64,000 bases of DNA from Actinokineospora globicatena (GTDB taxonomy: Bacteria; Actinomycetota; Actinomycetes; Mycobacteriales; Pseudonocardiaceae). The stretch is from the NCBI RefSeq assembly GCF_024171945.1, contig NZ_JAMTCR010000003.1, positions 982,211-1,046,210 of the forward strand, in the 5' to 3' direction. Made by a program: the position numbers and the translations under genes. Of this stretch, positions 17,398 through 26,846 are shown piece by piece; within the stretch, counting starts at the first letter, position 1; each line of letters opens with the position of its first letter. Under the pieces are notes generated by a model. The model was not told where the DNA came from. It saw nothing but the letters and a program-made list of their open reading frames with translations, and did no database searches.

Positions 17398-17427
17398 TTG
17401 AACATATGTTCGATAGCGGGGTATGCT
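17398..17427 (+). promoter_or_regulatory. LexA-type SOS box overlapping a consensus promoter
   Basis: TTGAACATATGTTCGA (17398-17413) matches the actinobacterial SOS box TCGAAC-N4-GTTCGA except one base. It coincides with a -35 TTGAAC; after 18 bases comes TATGCT (17422-17427) as -10. LexA bound here would block the promoter for the SMI1/LRR gene, leaving a 5' leader of about 140 bases. The region 17116-17397 upstream shows no gene. Confidence 0.6.
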
Positions 17428-17436
17428 TGTCACCGT

Positions 17437-17479
17437 CCCGCCCGCTCGGCCGATGGGGAAGATCGACCGAGCGGGCGGG
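17437..17479. promoter_or_regulatory. Long perfect hairpin in the leader of the SMI1/LRR gene
   Basis: CCCGCCCGCTCGG (17437-17449) pairs perfectly with CCGAGCGGGCGGG (17467-17479) across a 17-base loop. It begins about 10 bases after the -10 just described, so it would form at the 5' end of the mRNA. No U-run follows. It could be an attenuator, an mRNA-stabilising cap, or a terminator for unseen transcription. Confidence 0.5.
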
Positions 17480-17574
17480 CGCCAACACCGCGGCGCGATC
17501 CGGCTCTGGGGCGAGGACAACGTCACTGGTCAGCCCGGCTGGCTGGCGGTAACCCGCAGGTAGGGTGCCGCTCC

Positions 17575-19065
17575 ATGGTGGATGTCGCTGGGGCGCTGGG
17601 GGCCGTGCTGGGGAGTCGGGTGACCGGGCCTGGGCCCGGTGGTGCGGTCGTGGCGCGGTGGCGCAGCGGGGCGCGGACGGACGCGTGGGGCAGCTTGCGG
17701 ACGGCTCAGATCACCCTGGACGACCTGCCGCGGGAGGTGCTCGACCTCGCCGAGGTCGGCCGGTACGAGGTGCTCGTGGACGGGCTCGGCGGCTTCACGC
17801 TCACCGCGGCGTTGGGGACGCCCGTGCCGGGCAAGATCGTGCTCGACCCGGATTTCCGGCTGCCAGGTCGGCAGATGTCCGCCGCCGCGGCGCCCGGGCG
17901 CCCGATCGGTGTGCCGACCGACCCGGCGGTGCTGGCCGAGGTGCGGGCCTTGGTCGAGGAGTTCGGCCGGTTCCACACCGACCTCGTCGGCAGCGCGCCC
18001 GGATGGGCCCAGCCCGCCACCGAGGCGGAGCTGACCGCTGTCGAGACCCGGCTGGGCGTGCGGCTGCCCGAGGACCTGCGCGCCTTATACCTGATGCTGG
18101 CCAACGACTTCGCCGAGTCCGGTCTGCTCGGTCGCTACAGCCACACCAAGCTGGACTGGGTCGAACCGTGGGAGAGCTGGCCGGAGACGGTGTTCGAGCA
18201 GGACCCGGTCTACACGGTCCGGCCCGCGGGTCGGGTCAAGCGCCTGAGCCACAGCCCGTGGTGGATCCGGTTCGGCGGCGACCGCGCGTGCAACAACCTC
18301 TTCGTCGACCTCGACCCCGACGTGGACGGCACGCGCGGCCAGGTGATCGAGCACGGCCGCGACTTCCACGGCGCGCCCCGGCTGGTCGCCGCGTCGGTGC
18401 GGGACATGCTGGTCGACGTCGTCACCGCGCTGCGGGAGGGTCGGCACGAGGTTCGGCGTGGCACGCTCGACGTCGCCGCGACGTTCGACACGGGGTCCAT
18501 CGAGCCGCACAGCACGACGTTCATCGGCGTGCCCACCGAGGTCGACGACCCGTGGCGGGCCCAGCGGGTCTCCCTCGTCGACGCGGGCGTGGCCGACCTC
18601 GCCGGCCTGGCGAACCTCAGCCTGCTGACACACCTGAACATCGTCCGGGCGGGCCGGGTCGTCGGCGATGCCCGGCGGCTCCCCCGGTTGGAGTCGTTGT
18701 CGATCGACGCGGCCGCGGTGGACACCGAGGGGACCGGCGGGCACCCGGAGCTGTGGGACCTGTCCTTGTCGGGGGTGCGGCAGGCCGTGCGAGCCCACGA
18801 CCTGGGCGGGGTGATCCGGCTCTCGATCGCGGACATCGATGTACCGGACCTGGAGTCGTTAGACGTGCCCAAGGTCTTGGTCGCCGACGCCGCCCAGGTC
18901 GAGCGGCTGCTGCGCGCGGACAAGCTGCGCACCCTGGCCGCCCTCTCGATCGAGTCCCGCGCCCCGCTCGCCGACGTGGTGCGGCTGCGTGACCAGGTGA
19001 GCGGCGAGCGGACCGAGGTGTTCCACGTCAGCGGGCAGGGACTTCCCGTCGTCGCGGGGCGGTGA
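17575..19065 (+). CDS. SMI1/KNR4-domain protein with leucine-rich C-terminus
   Basis: 496 aa from ATG at 17575. An N-terminal beta-rich region, then at about residues 138-270 an SMI1/KNR4-like domain (ATEAELTAVETRLGVRLPEDLRALY is its signature helix), followed by degenerate leucine-rich repeats at about 325-480 (LAGLANLSLLTHLNIV, LPRLESLSID). SMI1/SUKH domains are common immunity proteins to polymorphic toxins, but also occur as general interaction modules. No toxin adjoins it. No clear ribosome binding site. The upstream promoter suggests DNA-damage control. Confidence 0.75.
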   Translation: MVDVAGALGAVLGSRVTGPGPGGAVVARWRSGARTDAWGSLRTAQITLDDLPREVLDLAEVGRYEVLVDGLGGFTLTAALGTPVPGKIVLDPDFRLPGRQMSAAAAPGRPIGVPTDPAVLAEVRALVEEFGRFHTDLVGSAPGWAQPATEAELTAVETRLGVRLPEDLRALYLMLANDFAESGLLGRYSHTKLDWVEPWESWPETVFEQDPVYTVRPAGRVKRLSHSPWWIRFGGDRACNNLFVDLDPDVDGTRGQVIEHGRDFHGAPRLVAASVRDMLVDVVTALREGRHEVRRGTLDVAATFDTGSIEPHSTTFIGVPTEVDDPWRAQRVSLVDAGVADLAGLANLSLLTHLNIVRAGRVVGDARRLPRLESLSIDAAAVDTEGTGGHPELWDLSLSGVRQAVRAHDLGGVIRLSIADIDVPDLESLDVPKVLVADAAQVERLLRADKLRTLAALSIESRAPLADVVRLRDQVSGERTEVFHVSGQGLPVVAGR

Positions 19066-19099
19066 CCGGACGATCAGACACCGGCACCGAACCAGGTGT

Positions 19100-20293
19100 T
19101 CAGTGCGGCGTCGGGTAACTGGGGAGGTCGATCGCGTCCGAAGGCGGGTTGGTGACGCGGGAAACGACGCGGCTGAACCTGGGGTTGGTGGCGATGCCCG
19201 CGGCGGTGTGGAGGGCTCGAATGCCGGTGCGGGTCTTCGGGGACGCGATGCGTGGGGCGAACCAGGAGACCTTCTGGGCCTGGGTGACGTACGGGCGCAG
19301 GATGGTTTCGTAGGCCTGGAAGGCGTCGCGGTGGTCAGCGTGGCGGCCGAGTTCGCCTGCGAGGACGTAGGCGCCGACCAGGGCGAGGCTGGTGCCCATT
19401 CCGCTGAGCGGGGAGGCGCAGTAGCCCGCGTCGCCGACGACCGCGATCCGGCCGCGTGACCACTGCTGGAGGTGCATCTGGCCGACGGACTCGAAGTAGA
19501 AGTCCGGTGACCCGTCCATACCGTCCAGCACGCGCGGCGTCTCCCAACCCGCCCCAGCGTAGTGACGGCGCAAGAACTCCTTCTGCGCCGGGGTTTGCAG
19601 TCGGTCGATTCCTTTGTGGGCACTGAGGAAGTTCAGCGACGCACGGGTCGTGCCTTGGTTGTCCGGGCGCAGGAGGACGACGCGGCGGCCAGGGGCGTTG
19701 TACCAGCGGGCCCAGCTGCCATCGGATTCCGCGCGGGGAATGGTGAAGTACGCGGTGTAGAGGCCGAACGACCGGGTGCGGGCGATGTCGGCGAAGACGA
19801 GGTCGCGGGTGCGGGAGCGGAACCCGTCGGCCAGGACGACGAGGTCGAACCGGCGGTCGGGTCCGGTGCGGAAGGTGACGTCCACGCCGTCGCCGGTCTC
19901 GGTCAAGCCGGTGATCTCGTCACCGAAGACGTACTCGGCATCGTCGCGGGTTCGTTGGTAGAGCAGGTCGGCCAGTTCGCCGCGCAGCAGTTCCAGCTCG
20001 GTCACGAACCCGTCCCCGTCAAGGGATTCGCTGCCGAACGAGGCCCGGACGCGGTCGCGGTCGTCGACGAAGTGCACACCCTCCTCGTGGGTGATGCGTT
20101 CCCGTGCGGCCTGCTCCAGGCCCATGCGCTCGATGACAGTGCGGCCCGCGCCGCGCAGGTCGACCGTCTGGCCGCCGAGCCGCATCTCGGTGGCGCGTTC
20201 GACTACGGTTGGAGACATCCCGTACCGGTGCAGCCAATACGCGAGCGCGGGTCCCGCGATGCTGGCACCGGAGATCAAGACGCGGCGTGACAT
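19100..20293 (-). CDS. FAD-dependent aromatic monooxygenase
   Basis: 397 aa. Class A flavoprotein hydroxylase: the dinucleotide fold LISGASIAGPALAYWLHR at residues 5-22 (GxSIAG variant), a middle LVVLADGFRSRTR with the DG motif, and GDAGYCASPLSGMGTSLAL for the flavin ribityl contact. Relatives include TetX-like and other antibiotic-inactivating enzymes and polyketide hydroxylases. GGAGG lies 6 bases before the ATG. Last gene of marR-MFS-monooxygenase (22-base gap), so most likely a drug-inducible detoxification enzyme; substrate unknown. Confidence 0.87.
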   Translation of the reverse strand: MSRRVLISGASIAGPALAYWLHRYGMSPTVVERATEMRLGGQTVDLRGAGRTVIERMGLEQAARERITHEEGVHFVDDRDRVRASFGSESLDGDGFVTELELLRGELADLLYQRTRDDAEYVFGDEITGLTETGDGVDVTFRTGPDRRFDLVVLADGFRSRTRDLVFADIARTRSFGLYTAYFTIPRAESDGSWARWYNAPGRRVVLLRPDNQGTTRASLNFLSAHKGIDRLQTPAQKEFLRRHYAGAGWETPRVLDGMDGSPDFYFESVGQMHLQQWSRGRIAVVGDAGYCASPLSGMGTSLALVGAYVLAGELGRHADHRDAFQAYETILRPYVTQAQKVSWFAPRIASPKTRTGIRALHTAAGIATNPRFSRVVSRVTNPPSDAIDLPSYPTPH

Positions 20294-20315
20294 GGGGTGT
20301 CCTCCTTGACATGGG

Positions 20316-21767
20316 TCAGCTGACTGTGGCGCTGGCGGCCAACTCCTGCGCCGGGGCGGCGATGTCGTCGGGACGGGCTCGGCGCGGGAACAGCGGTGAG
20401 ATGAGCAGGAACAGCCCGATGATGATGGCCTGGACCACGAGCGCGTCGCGGAAGCTGCTGGTCGCTTCGCCGGTAAGGACTCCAGCGAAGAATACGGTGC
20501 TGAACACCGCGACGCCGACTGAGCCGCCGATGGACTGGACCGCCGACAGGACTCCGGACGCGGAGCCGACCTCATCGTCGGCCACGGCACCCAGGACGGT
20601 GTTGAACACAGCCGCGATCACGATCCCGGCGCCGATCCCGGCCACCACGCTGCCGGGCACGATCCGCCAGATCGTGAACTCGGTCGTGTCGGCCAAGGCG
20701 AACCACAGCCACGCGACCCCGGCGAACTGGACCACAGCGCCCGCCTGCAGCACCGTGCGACCGAGCTTCGCGGCGAGCAATCCACCGCTGATGCCGCCGC
20801 CAACGGCTGTGCCCAGCGCGACCGGGAGGTTGCCCAGCCCGGCCTGCCCGGCGGTGAAGCCCTCCCCGATCTGCAGGAAGAACGTCAGCACCAACTGGGT
20901 CCCGATCAGACCGCCGAAGAACAGCGCGACCGCGACCAACCCGACGGTGAACGCGGACTTGCCGAACAGGCTCGGCGTGACCAGCGGGGTGCGGTCGCGG
21001 CGCACCATTCGACGCTGCCACAACGCGAACACCACGTAGCCGATCGCGGCGGCGGTGAGCGACAACCAAGTCCACAGTGGCCAGCCAGCGGATTGCCCTT
21101 CGTTCAACGGAAGGACAAGCAGCGCGGAGGCACCAGCGACGAGAACGGCACCGACGATGTCCACCCGCAGCGTCCGGGTCTTCTCGCCGCGGGGCACGAG
21201 CCGCCACGACAACGCGAGCGCGGCGAGGCCGATGGGAACGTTGACCAGGAACACCATCCGCCAGCCGAGCCCGAACAGGTCCCAGTCCACGAGCGCGCCG
21301 CCCAGGACCGGACCCAGCACGCCGCCGAGGCCGAGCACGGGACCGAACACAGCGAGGGCCTTTGTCAGGTCACGTGGGCTGAGGTTGTCGCGCAGGATGC
21401 CCAGGCCCTGGGGCAGCATCATGGCCCCGGCCACGCCTTGGACCAGCCGGAAGGTGATCAGCAGACCGGTGCTCGGCGCCAGCGCGCACAACAGCGACGC
21501 GGCGATGAACCCGACGAGCCCGACGAGAAACATCGGGCGGCGCCCATAGCGGTCACCCAGGCGCCCGCCGAGCACCAGACCCGCGCCGAGGGTCAGCGCG
21601 TAGCCGCCGATCACCCATTGCAGGCCCACCGGGCTGGCGCCCAGGGACCGTTCCAGCGCGGGACCGGCGACGTTGACGATCGTCGAGTCCAGCAGGTCCA
21701 TCAGTTCGACGACGAGCACCGTGGCCAGCAGCCACCACATCGACCGGGTCTTTCCTGGCACAGCCAT
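20316..21767 (-). CDS. MFS drug exporter, DHA2 (EmrB/QacA) type
   Basis: 483 aa, about 14 membrane segments. Motif D1 LMDLLDSTIVNVAGPAL in TM1, motif A GGRLGDRYGRRPMF after TM2, and the antiporter motif C region GPVLGPVLGGALVDW (TM5). Proton-driven export of hydrophobic drugs. It sits 44 bases after the marR gene and 22 before the monooxygenase, giving an export plus modification operon. Start at ATG 21767; a longer frame upstream runs into the marR gene. Confidence 0.9.
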   Translation of the reverse strand: MAVPGKTRSMWWLLATVLVVELMDLLDSTIVNVAGPALERSLGASPVGLQWVIGGYALTLGAGLVLGGRLGDRYGRRPMFLVGLVGFIAASLLCALAPSTGLLITFRLVQGVAGAMMLPQGLGILRDNLSPRDLTKALAVFGPVLGLGGVLGPVLGGALVDWDLFGLGWRMVFLVNVPIGLAALALSWRLVPRGEKTRTLRVDIVGAVLVAGASALLVLPLNEGQSAGWPLWTWLSLTAAAIGYVVFALWQRRMVRRDRTPLVTPSLFGKSAFTVGLVAVALFFGGLIGTQLVLTFFLQIGEGFTAGQAGLGNLPVALGTAVGGGISGGLLAAKLGRTVLQAGAVVQFAGVAWLWFALADTTEFTIWRIVPGSVVAGIGAGIVIAAVFNTVLGAVADDEVGSASGVLSAVQSIGGSVGVAVFSTVFFAGVLTGEATSSFRDALVVQAIIIGLFLLISPLFPRRARPDDIAAPAQELAASATVS

Positions 21768-21811
21768 GTCTTCTCCGAACTGGGGTTGATCAACGCAGTC
21801 TTGCTCGGCGA

Positions 21812-22333
21812 TCAGTCCTGGGGCAGGGAATCCGCAGTGTCGGTGTAGATCCACACGACCCCGGCCAGAAAGTTCTCCACGGCGGCCCGGTCCTCGGGAC
21901 TCAACGCCTCGACCAGTCCCTCCACGCCGTGCAGCAGCGGCCCGAGGTGACCGAAGAGCCGGGCCATCGACTCCTGGACCGGCTCAACCAACACCTTCCG
22001 ACGATCGGTGGCGTGCGGGCGGCGGACCACGTGCCCAGCGTTCTCCAACCGATCCACGATGTGCGTACTCGCAGCCGTCGACACCCGTAGCCGATCAGCC
22101 AGGTCCTTGGCGGTCAACGGCCCCTCACTGGCAAGGTGCTCCATCGCCGACAACCCCGTGGTGTTGACCCCCAGAGCCCCACTGAGCCGCTTCTCGATAA
22201 CCCGCGTCAGCGCCCCCACCTCCTGCAGGCGCTCCATCACCGGATTCCCCACCCCCGGCGACTCAACCCGCCACCTACCCGCGACCTGCTCCTCGGCGGA
22301 TGCGGTACCCAAAGGGCTACGTGGCGGCGTCAT
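21812..22333 (-). CDS. MarR-family repressor
   Basis: 173 aa. Winged helix at about residues 62-125 (LTAKDLADRLRVSTAASTHIVDRLENAGHVVRRPHATDRRKVLVE), with the D-x-R wing motif seen as HATDRRK. No cysteine pair, so probably ligand-sensing. First gene of the exporter/monooxygenase operon and probably its autoregulator through the AT-rich element just upstream. Confidence 0.9.
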   Translation of the reverse strand: MTPPRSPLGTASAEEQVAGRWRVESPGVGNPVMERLQEVGALTRVIEKRLSGALGVNTTGLSAMEHLASEGPLTAKDLADRLRVSTAASTHIVDRLENAGHVVRRPHATDRRKVLVEPVQESMARLFGHLGPLLHGVEGLVEALSPEDRAAVENFLAGVVWIYTDTADSLPQD

Positions 22334-22340
22334 GCTCGAT

Positions 22341-22378
22341 AGTCTACTAGCTAAGTCACTAACTAGCTTAGCTATATT
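22341..22378 (-). promoter_or_regulatory. AT-rich operator/promoter of the marR operon
   Basis: A 38-bp AT-rich island in GC-rich DNA built from overlapping TAGCTA/CTAAGC/CTAGTTAG words, including CTAGCTAAGTCACTAACTAG-like symmetry around 22348-22367. It lies directly before the ATG at 22333 and is where a MarR dimer would bind and repress. Exact operator half-sites are not resolved by eye. Confidence 0.5.
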
Positions 22379-22452
22379 TCGTGACCGCAGACACACCGCC
22401 CTCAGCCCGCGCGGGTCACGGGCTCCCCCACCGTCCTGGTCAGCAACAACCC

Positions 22453-23538
22453 CTAGCCCACATCGAGCGCACCTTGAAGGGCCGACACGCAATCCCCGCA
22501 CCTGACCAGATCCGCCAGAAGCTGTCGCCCGCCGTGCCCCGTGCAGAACGACACATCGCACGCCACGCACCGCCCGAGCGCCACATCGTCGCAACCGCCC
22601 AGTTCACATCTCGCGGCCCGCGCTTTCACCAGGCGGTACGCCATCTGCGCACACCCCCACAAGCTGACCGCACAGCCGTATTCCTGATGCACCAAGTAGA
22701 CCGAGTCGCGCCCCGCTGACCGCGGCCGACCGCGGGACAACACCGTTGTCGCGTCGAGTGCCGCTCGGCCATCCGGAAGCACGTAGAGCGGGTACGTCCG
22801 CCACGACGACAGAGCGGAGTCACCGTTCCTCGTTGCCCCGTCAGAGAAGTGCCACGCGTCCGTGTGGTCGACCACCGTCTCCTCCTTGAAGAGACGACGG
22901 CGTGTCGAGTAGACGGGCATCCGGTCCAAGGCGACCCGAGCGGCACCGGCACGGCTCGCGAACCACGCGGCCAGCGCGGTCGAGTCCCACGGCGGTGACG
23001 AGGAGGTCCACCTCTCCGGGTCGCTCCCCATCTCGGGCAGGATCTCCGCCAGTGCCTCGAAGTGCACCGGCGAACTCAACGCGCTCGACTTGCTGTCCCT
23101 GATCGCGCCGGGGATGTGGCCCGCGTAAGGGAGCAGATAGGCGACCGTGCGCGTCAACCGCTGGTACGGATCCGCCACCTCCGCCAGTGCCCGGACCTTC
23201 CGCCCGTGCGCCTCACGGCGCTCCTGCCGCGCGTCTTTCGCCTCGCGGTGCACGCAGTTCCCACAAATCGACTCCTCGGCGACCATCGAGTGGACGTCGC
23301 ACACCCACGTCCCGCAGCGGGTGCACGGACCTTCCGACAGGAAGCCGCAGTGGCACTCCGGCACGTTCTCGTTGCTCATGTCGATGTACTGGTGTCCGCA
23401 GGGCGTACCGACCGGAATGATCTGCACCGAACCGCCGGGCCCGAGGACCGGACCCGGCCCGAGCACCAACCCCGTGCAGACGTAGACACCCCGACTTACC
23501 TGCCGTCGGGTTCGCGCCCCACAGTGCGGACACCCCAT
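22453..23538 (-). CDS. Zinc-ribbon-rich hypothetical protein
   Basis: 361 aa from ATG at 23538 (AGGAGGAT directly upstream). Multiple CxxC pairs: CPHC at the N-terminus, CHCG..CTRCGTWVC at about residues 62-80, CGNC near 91, and CVACDVSFC and CGDC at the C-terminus, so several zinc sites. The middle part (about 120-290) is globular and not recognised. It could be a nucleic-acid or protein adaptor. Expressed separately from marR (119-base gap); divergent from the SARP gene. Confidence 0.6.
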   Translation of the reverse strand: MGCPHCGARTRRQVSRGVYVCTGLVLGPGPVLGPGGSVQIIPVGTPCGHQYIDMSNENVPECHCGFLSEGPCTRCGTWVCDVHSMVAEESICGNCVHREAKDARQERREAHGRKVRALAEVADPYQRLTRTVAYLLPYAGHIPGAIRDSKSSALSSPVHFEALAEILPEMGSDPERWTSSSPPWDSTALAAWFASRAGAARVALDRMPVYSTRRRLFKEETVVDHTDAWHFSDGATRNGDSALSSWRTYPLYVLPDGRAALDATTVLSRGRPRSAGRDSVYLVHQEYGCAVSLWGCAQMAYRLVKARAARCELGGCDDVALGRCVACDVSFCTGHGGRQLLADLVRCGDCVSALQGALDVG

Positions 23539-23915
23539 CCATCCTCCTGCGGCGTCGAGACGAGTTGTACGTCGCGAAGAACCTCCGCCCGTTACTAGGC
23601 GACCAAGGTCCACCCGCAAGCGCGCCGGTCTCAGCGCGAAGGCGTCCGGACGGTTGGCCACCATGAGTCTCGATCACCCGTTCCGCCCCTGACGCGCTGA
23701 ACTCCACTCGGTCACGGGCGGGGATTTTCCACCGCCACCCACATGGTGTAAATCGACTACGTAGCGGTCTTGCGACAGTCGGGTGACCGATCATCGGACT
23801 GGGCCGATTGGTTGGGGCGAAGCCACTGTTGGCGGAGCGCGTGGTCGCTAGAGTGCAGCATCGGGCGCGGGTGGGTTTTCGACTTGCCGGGGCGAGGGGG
23901 AGGGCGGGGGGACGG
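23539..23915. other. Divergent intergenic region (zinc-ribbon / SARP)
   Basis: No ORF with coding character. It should contain both promoters. TAGAGT near 23849 is a possible -10 for the SARP gene, with only a weak -35. I see no 11-bp-pitch repeat of the kind found at 49.9-62.8 kb. Confidence 0.4.
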
Positions 23916-26846
23916 ATGGACTCGGGATCGGGGCGGCGGGTGTCGGCATTCCGCGTGCTGGGTCCGTTGGAGGTGCACGGCGGGGAGCCGTTCCGGCTTT
24001 CGCCGGGGCGGCAGGAGATCGTGTTGGCGATGCTGTTGCTGGAGGCCAACCGGGTGGTGGGGACCAATCGGTTGATCGAGGCGATCTGGGACGGGGCGCC
24101 GCCCGCCACGGCCAGGGTGCAGGTGCAGATCTGCGTGTCGGCGCTGCGCAACGTCCTGCGCGAGTCGGGGTGGGCCGACGCGCTGGTCACGCGGGCGCCG
24201 GGGTATGTGTTACAGGTCCCCGACGACGAGGTCGACGCGCGGCTTTTCGCCCAGCTGACCGCGGATGCCGACGTCCTGGCCGCGCAGGGCAACCTGAAAG
24301 AGGCCACCAAGGTCCTGCGCCAGGCCATCGGACTCTGGCGCGGTCCCGCGCTGGACGGTATTCACAGCAGGCTGGTGCGGGCGCGCGCCGCGCAGCTCGA
24401 CGAGAGCCTGTTGCTGGCCAAGGAAACCTCGTTCGACCTGGCCTTCCGGGTCGGCGAGCACCACACCACGATCGGCGACATCGCGGCCCTGCTGCAGGAA
24501 CACCCGCTGCGGGAACGGTTGCGCGGGCAGTACATGCTCGCCCTGTACCGCTCCGGGCGCCGCGCGGAAGCGCTGGAGGCCTACCGGGTCGGCCGGGAGT
24601 TGATGGTCGAGGAGCTGGGCATCGAGCCTGGTGCGGAGCTGCGCGAGCTGGAATCGGCGATGCTGTCGGACGCCCACCAACTGCTCGCGCCGCAGCCGAC
24701 CGCGGTGGTCCGCACCGCGCCCGAACCCGTCAACGTGCCGCGACAACTGCCCGCCGACATCGCCGACTTCACCGGGCACGCCGACCTGATCGCCCGCGCG
24801 CGGTACCTGCTGGTCGGCCGGGACACGCGGCGCGCGGCGAAAGTGGTGGTGCTGGCCGGGAAACCGGGGGTCGGCAAGAGCGCGCTCGGGGTGCACGTGG
24901 CGCACGCCCTTGGCGAGAACCACTTCCCCGACGGTCAGCTCTACTGCGAGCTGGGCGGCACCGGCCCGACCCCGGCCGATCCCGCTGACGTGCTCGGCAG
25001 GTTCCTTCGCGCGCTCGGGGTCTTGGCGGAAGCGATCCCGGAGAGCCTAGGCGAGCGGGCGACCCTGTTCCGGCACCTGCTGGCGGACTCCCGGCTGCTG
25101 ATCATGCTCGACGACGCCGCGTCGGAGTCGCAGGTCTGCCACCTGCTGCCGGGCAACAGCAACTGCGCGGTGGTGGTGACCAGCCGGGTCCGGCTCACCG
25201 GTCTGGCGGGCGCCAAGGTGCTCGAGGTCGACGTGCTCGAACCCGCGCAGGCCGTGCAGATGCTGGTGCAGGTGGTCGGGCAGGAGCGGGTCGCCGCCGA
25301 GCCCGCGGCGGCGGACGCGCTGGTGCTGCTGGTGGACCGATTACCCCTGGCGCTGCGCGTCATCTCGGCCCGGCTCGCGGCGCGGCCCACGTTGACGCTG
25401 TCGTGGATGCTGGAGCGGCTCTCCGACGAACAGCGCAGGCTCGACGAGCTCTCGCACGGGGAGATGGTGGTGCGCGCCAGCGTCGCGCTCACCTACGACG
25501 GCCTCGGCTCCCAAGCGCGCGAACTCCTTCGCCTGCTGGGCGCCCTGACCAGCTCGACCTTCCCGGCCTGGGTGGCGGCCGCGCTGCTCGGGGTCGACCT
25601 CGACCGGGGCACCGACCTGCTCGAGCACCTGGTCGACATGCAGATGATCGAGATCGCCGCCGGTGAGGTGGCCGCCATGCCGCGCTACCGGTTCCACGGT
25701 CTGCTGCGGCTGTTCGCCCGCGAGCGGCTCGAACAGGAGGGCGACGACGCCAACGCCGCGATCACCCGGGTCGTCGGCGGGTGGCTGGGGTTGGCCCGCG
25801 ACGCGCACATCGCGCTCTACGGACGCGACAACAGCACCGTGCTGCACGGCGAGGGCGAACGCCTGCCGCTGCCGCGAGATCTGGTCGACCGGCTGCTGGC
25901 GCGGCCGCTGGCGTGGCTGGAGGCCGAGCGCGACTGCCTGTGCGGCGCGGTGGACCTGGCCGTGGCCGCTGGGCTCGACGAACACGCCTGGGACCTCGCG
26001 GTGACCCTCGTCGCGCTGTTCGAGGCGCGGCTCTACCACGAGCACTGGGAACGGACCCACACCCGAGCCCTGGAAGCGGTTCGCGCCACGGGCAACCGGC
26101 GCGGCGAGGCGGCACTGCTGTGCTCGCTGGGATCGATGCACCTGAGTGGGCGCAGGCTCTCCCAAGCCCGACAGGTACTGCGGCCCGCGCTGGCGACGTT
26201 CACCGACCTGGACGACGTGCACGGAATGGCCATCGCGCGGCGGAACCTGGCGTTGGTGGACCAGATGCGCGGCGAGGACGAGGCCGCGCGGCACGGCTAC
26301 CAGACGGCCTCCGCGGAGTTCGCCGCCGTGGGCGACGTCGTGGGCCAGGCGCACGTGTGGGTGCAGATCGCCGCGCTGGAGCTGAAGTCCGGTGACATCG
26401 GCCGCGCGGAGCAGCACCTGTTGCGCGCCTTGGCGTTGTGCCCGCCGGAGGGAAGCAGGCGGGTGGAGAACCAGCTGCGGTTCCGGCTCAGCGAGCTGCT
26501 GGTGCGCCAGGCGCGGTACCAGCACGCGGCGGAGCTGCTCACCGGGCTGCTCGAGACCGTGCGGGTCAGCCGCGACCTCATGGGGCAGGTGCGGGTGCTG
26601 GAGCGGCTGGGCACGGTGAACGCGGTGCTGGGCAACCCGGGGGTCGCGGCGGAGATGCTGCGCGAGGCGCTGGAGCTGGCCGGGCAGGCGGTGAACACCG
26701 TGCCGGTCGACGGGATCCGCCGGGAGCTGGCGGCGCAGCTGCGCGAACTCGGCGACCACGAGGGCGCCGCGCGGGTGGAGAGCGAGGCCGGGACCGCGGC
26801 CACCCAGCCGTTGCGGCTGGTCGTGCACCGCGTCTCCGCCTGCTGA
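23916..26846 (+). CDS. SARP transcriptional activator with NB-ARC and TPR domains (AfsR-like)
   Basis: 976 aa from ATG at 23916. Winged-helix DNA-binding domain residues 10-85, BTAD about 95-245, NB-ARC ATPase about 280-560 with P-loop GKPGVGKS at 315-322, then helical TPR-like repeats to the end. In SARPs the N-terminal third binds heptameric direct repeats and recruits RNA polymerase at cluster promoters, while the ATPase/TPR part gates activity. It lies 650 bases upstream of the thyX-led cluster on the same strand, the position of a cluster-situated activator. A putative secreted 32-aa peptide gene adjoins its 3' end. Confidence 0.92.
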   Translation: MDSGSGRRVSAFRVLGPLEVHGGEPFRLSPGRQEIVLAMLLLEANRVVGTNRLIEAIWDGAPPATARVQVQICVSALRNVLRESGWADALVTRAPGYVLQVPDDEVDARLFAQLTADADVLAAQGNLKEATKVLRQAIGLWRGPALDGIHSRLVRARAAQLDESLLLAKETSFDLAFRVGEHHTTIGDIAALLQEHPLRERLRGQYMLALYRSGRRAEALEAYRVGRELMVEELGIEPGAELRELESAMLSDAHQLLAPQPTAVVRTAPEPVNVPRQLPADIADFTGHADLIARARYLLVGRDTRRAAKVVVLAGKPGVGKSALGVHVAHALGENHFPDGQLYCELGGTGPTPADPADVLGRFLRALGVLAEAIPESLGERATLFRHLLADSRLLIMLDDAASESQVCHLLPGNSNCAVVVTSRVRLTGLAGAKVLEVDVLEPAQAVQMLVQVVGQERVAAEPAAADALVLLVDRLPLALRVISARLAARPTLTLSWMLERLSDEQRRLDELSHGEMVVRASVALTYDGLGSQARELLRLLGALTSSTFPAWVAAALLGVDLDRGTDLLEHLVDMQMIEIAAGEVAAMPRYRFHGLLRLFARERLEQEGDDANAAITRVVGGWLGLARDAHIALYGRDNSTVLHGEGERLPLPRDLVDRLLARPLAWLEAERDCLCGAVDLAVAAGLDEHAWDLAVTLVALFEARLYHEHWERTHTRALEAVRATGNRRGEAALLCSLGSMHLSGRRLSQARQVLRPALATFTDLDDVHGMAIARRNLALVDQMRGEDEAARHGYQTASAEFAAVGDVVGQAHVWVQIAALELKSGDIGRAEQHLLRALALCPPEGSRRVENQLRFRLSELLVRQARYQHAAELLTGLLETVRVSRDLMGQVRVLERLGTVNAVLGNPGVAAEMLREALELAGQAVNTVPVDGIRRELAAQLRELGDHEGAARVESEAGTAATQPLRLVVHRVSAC

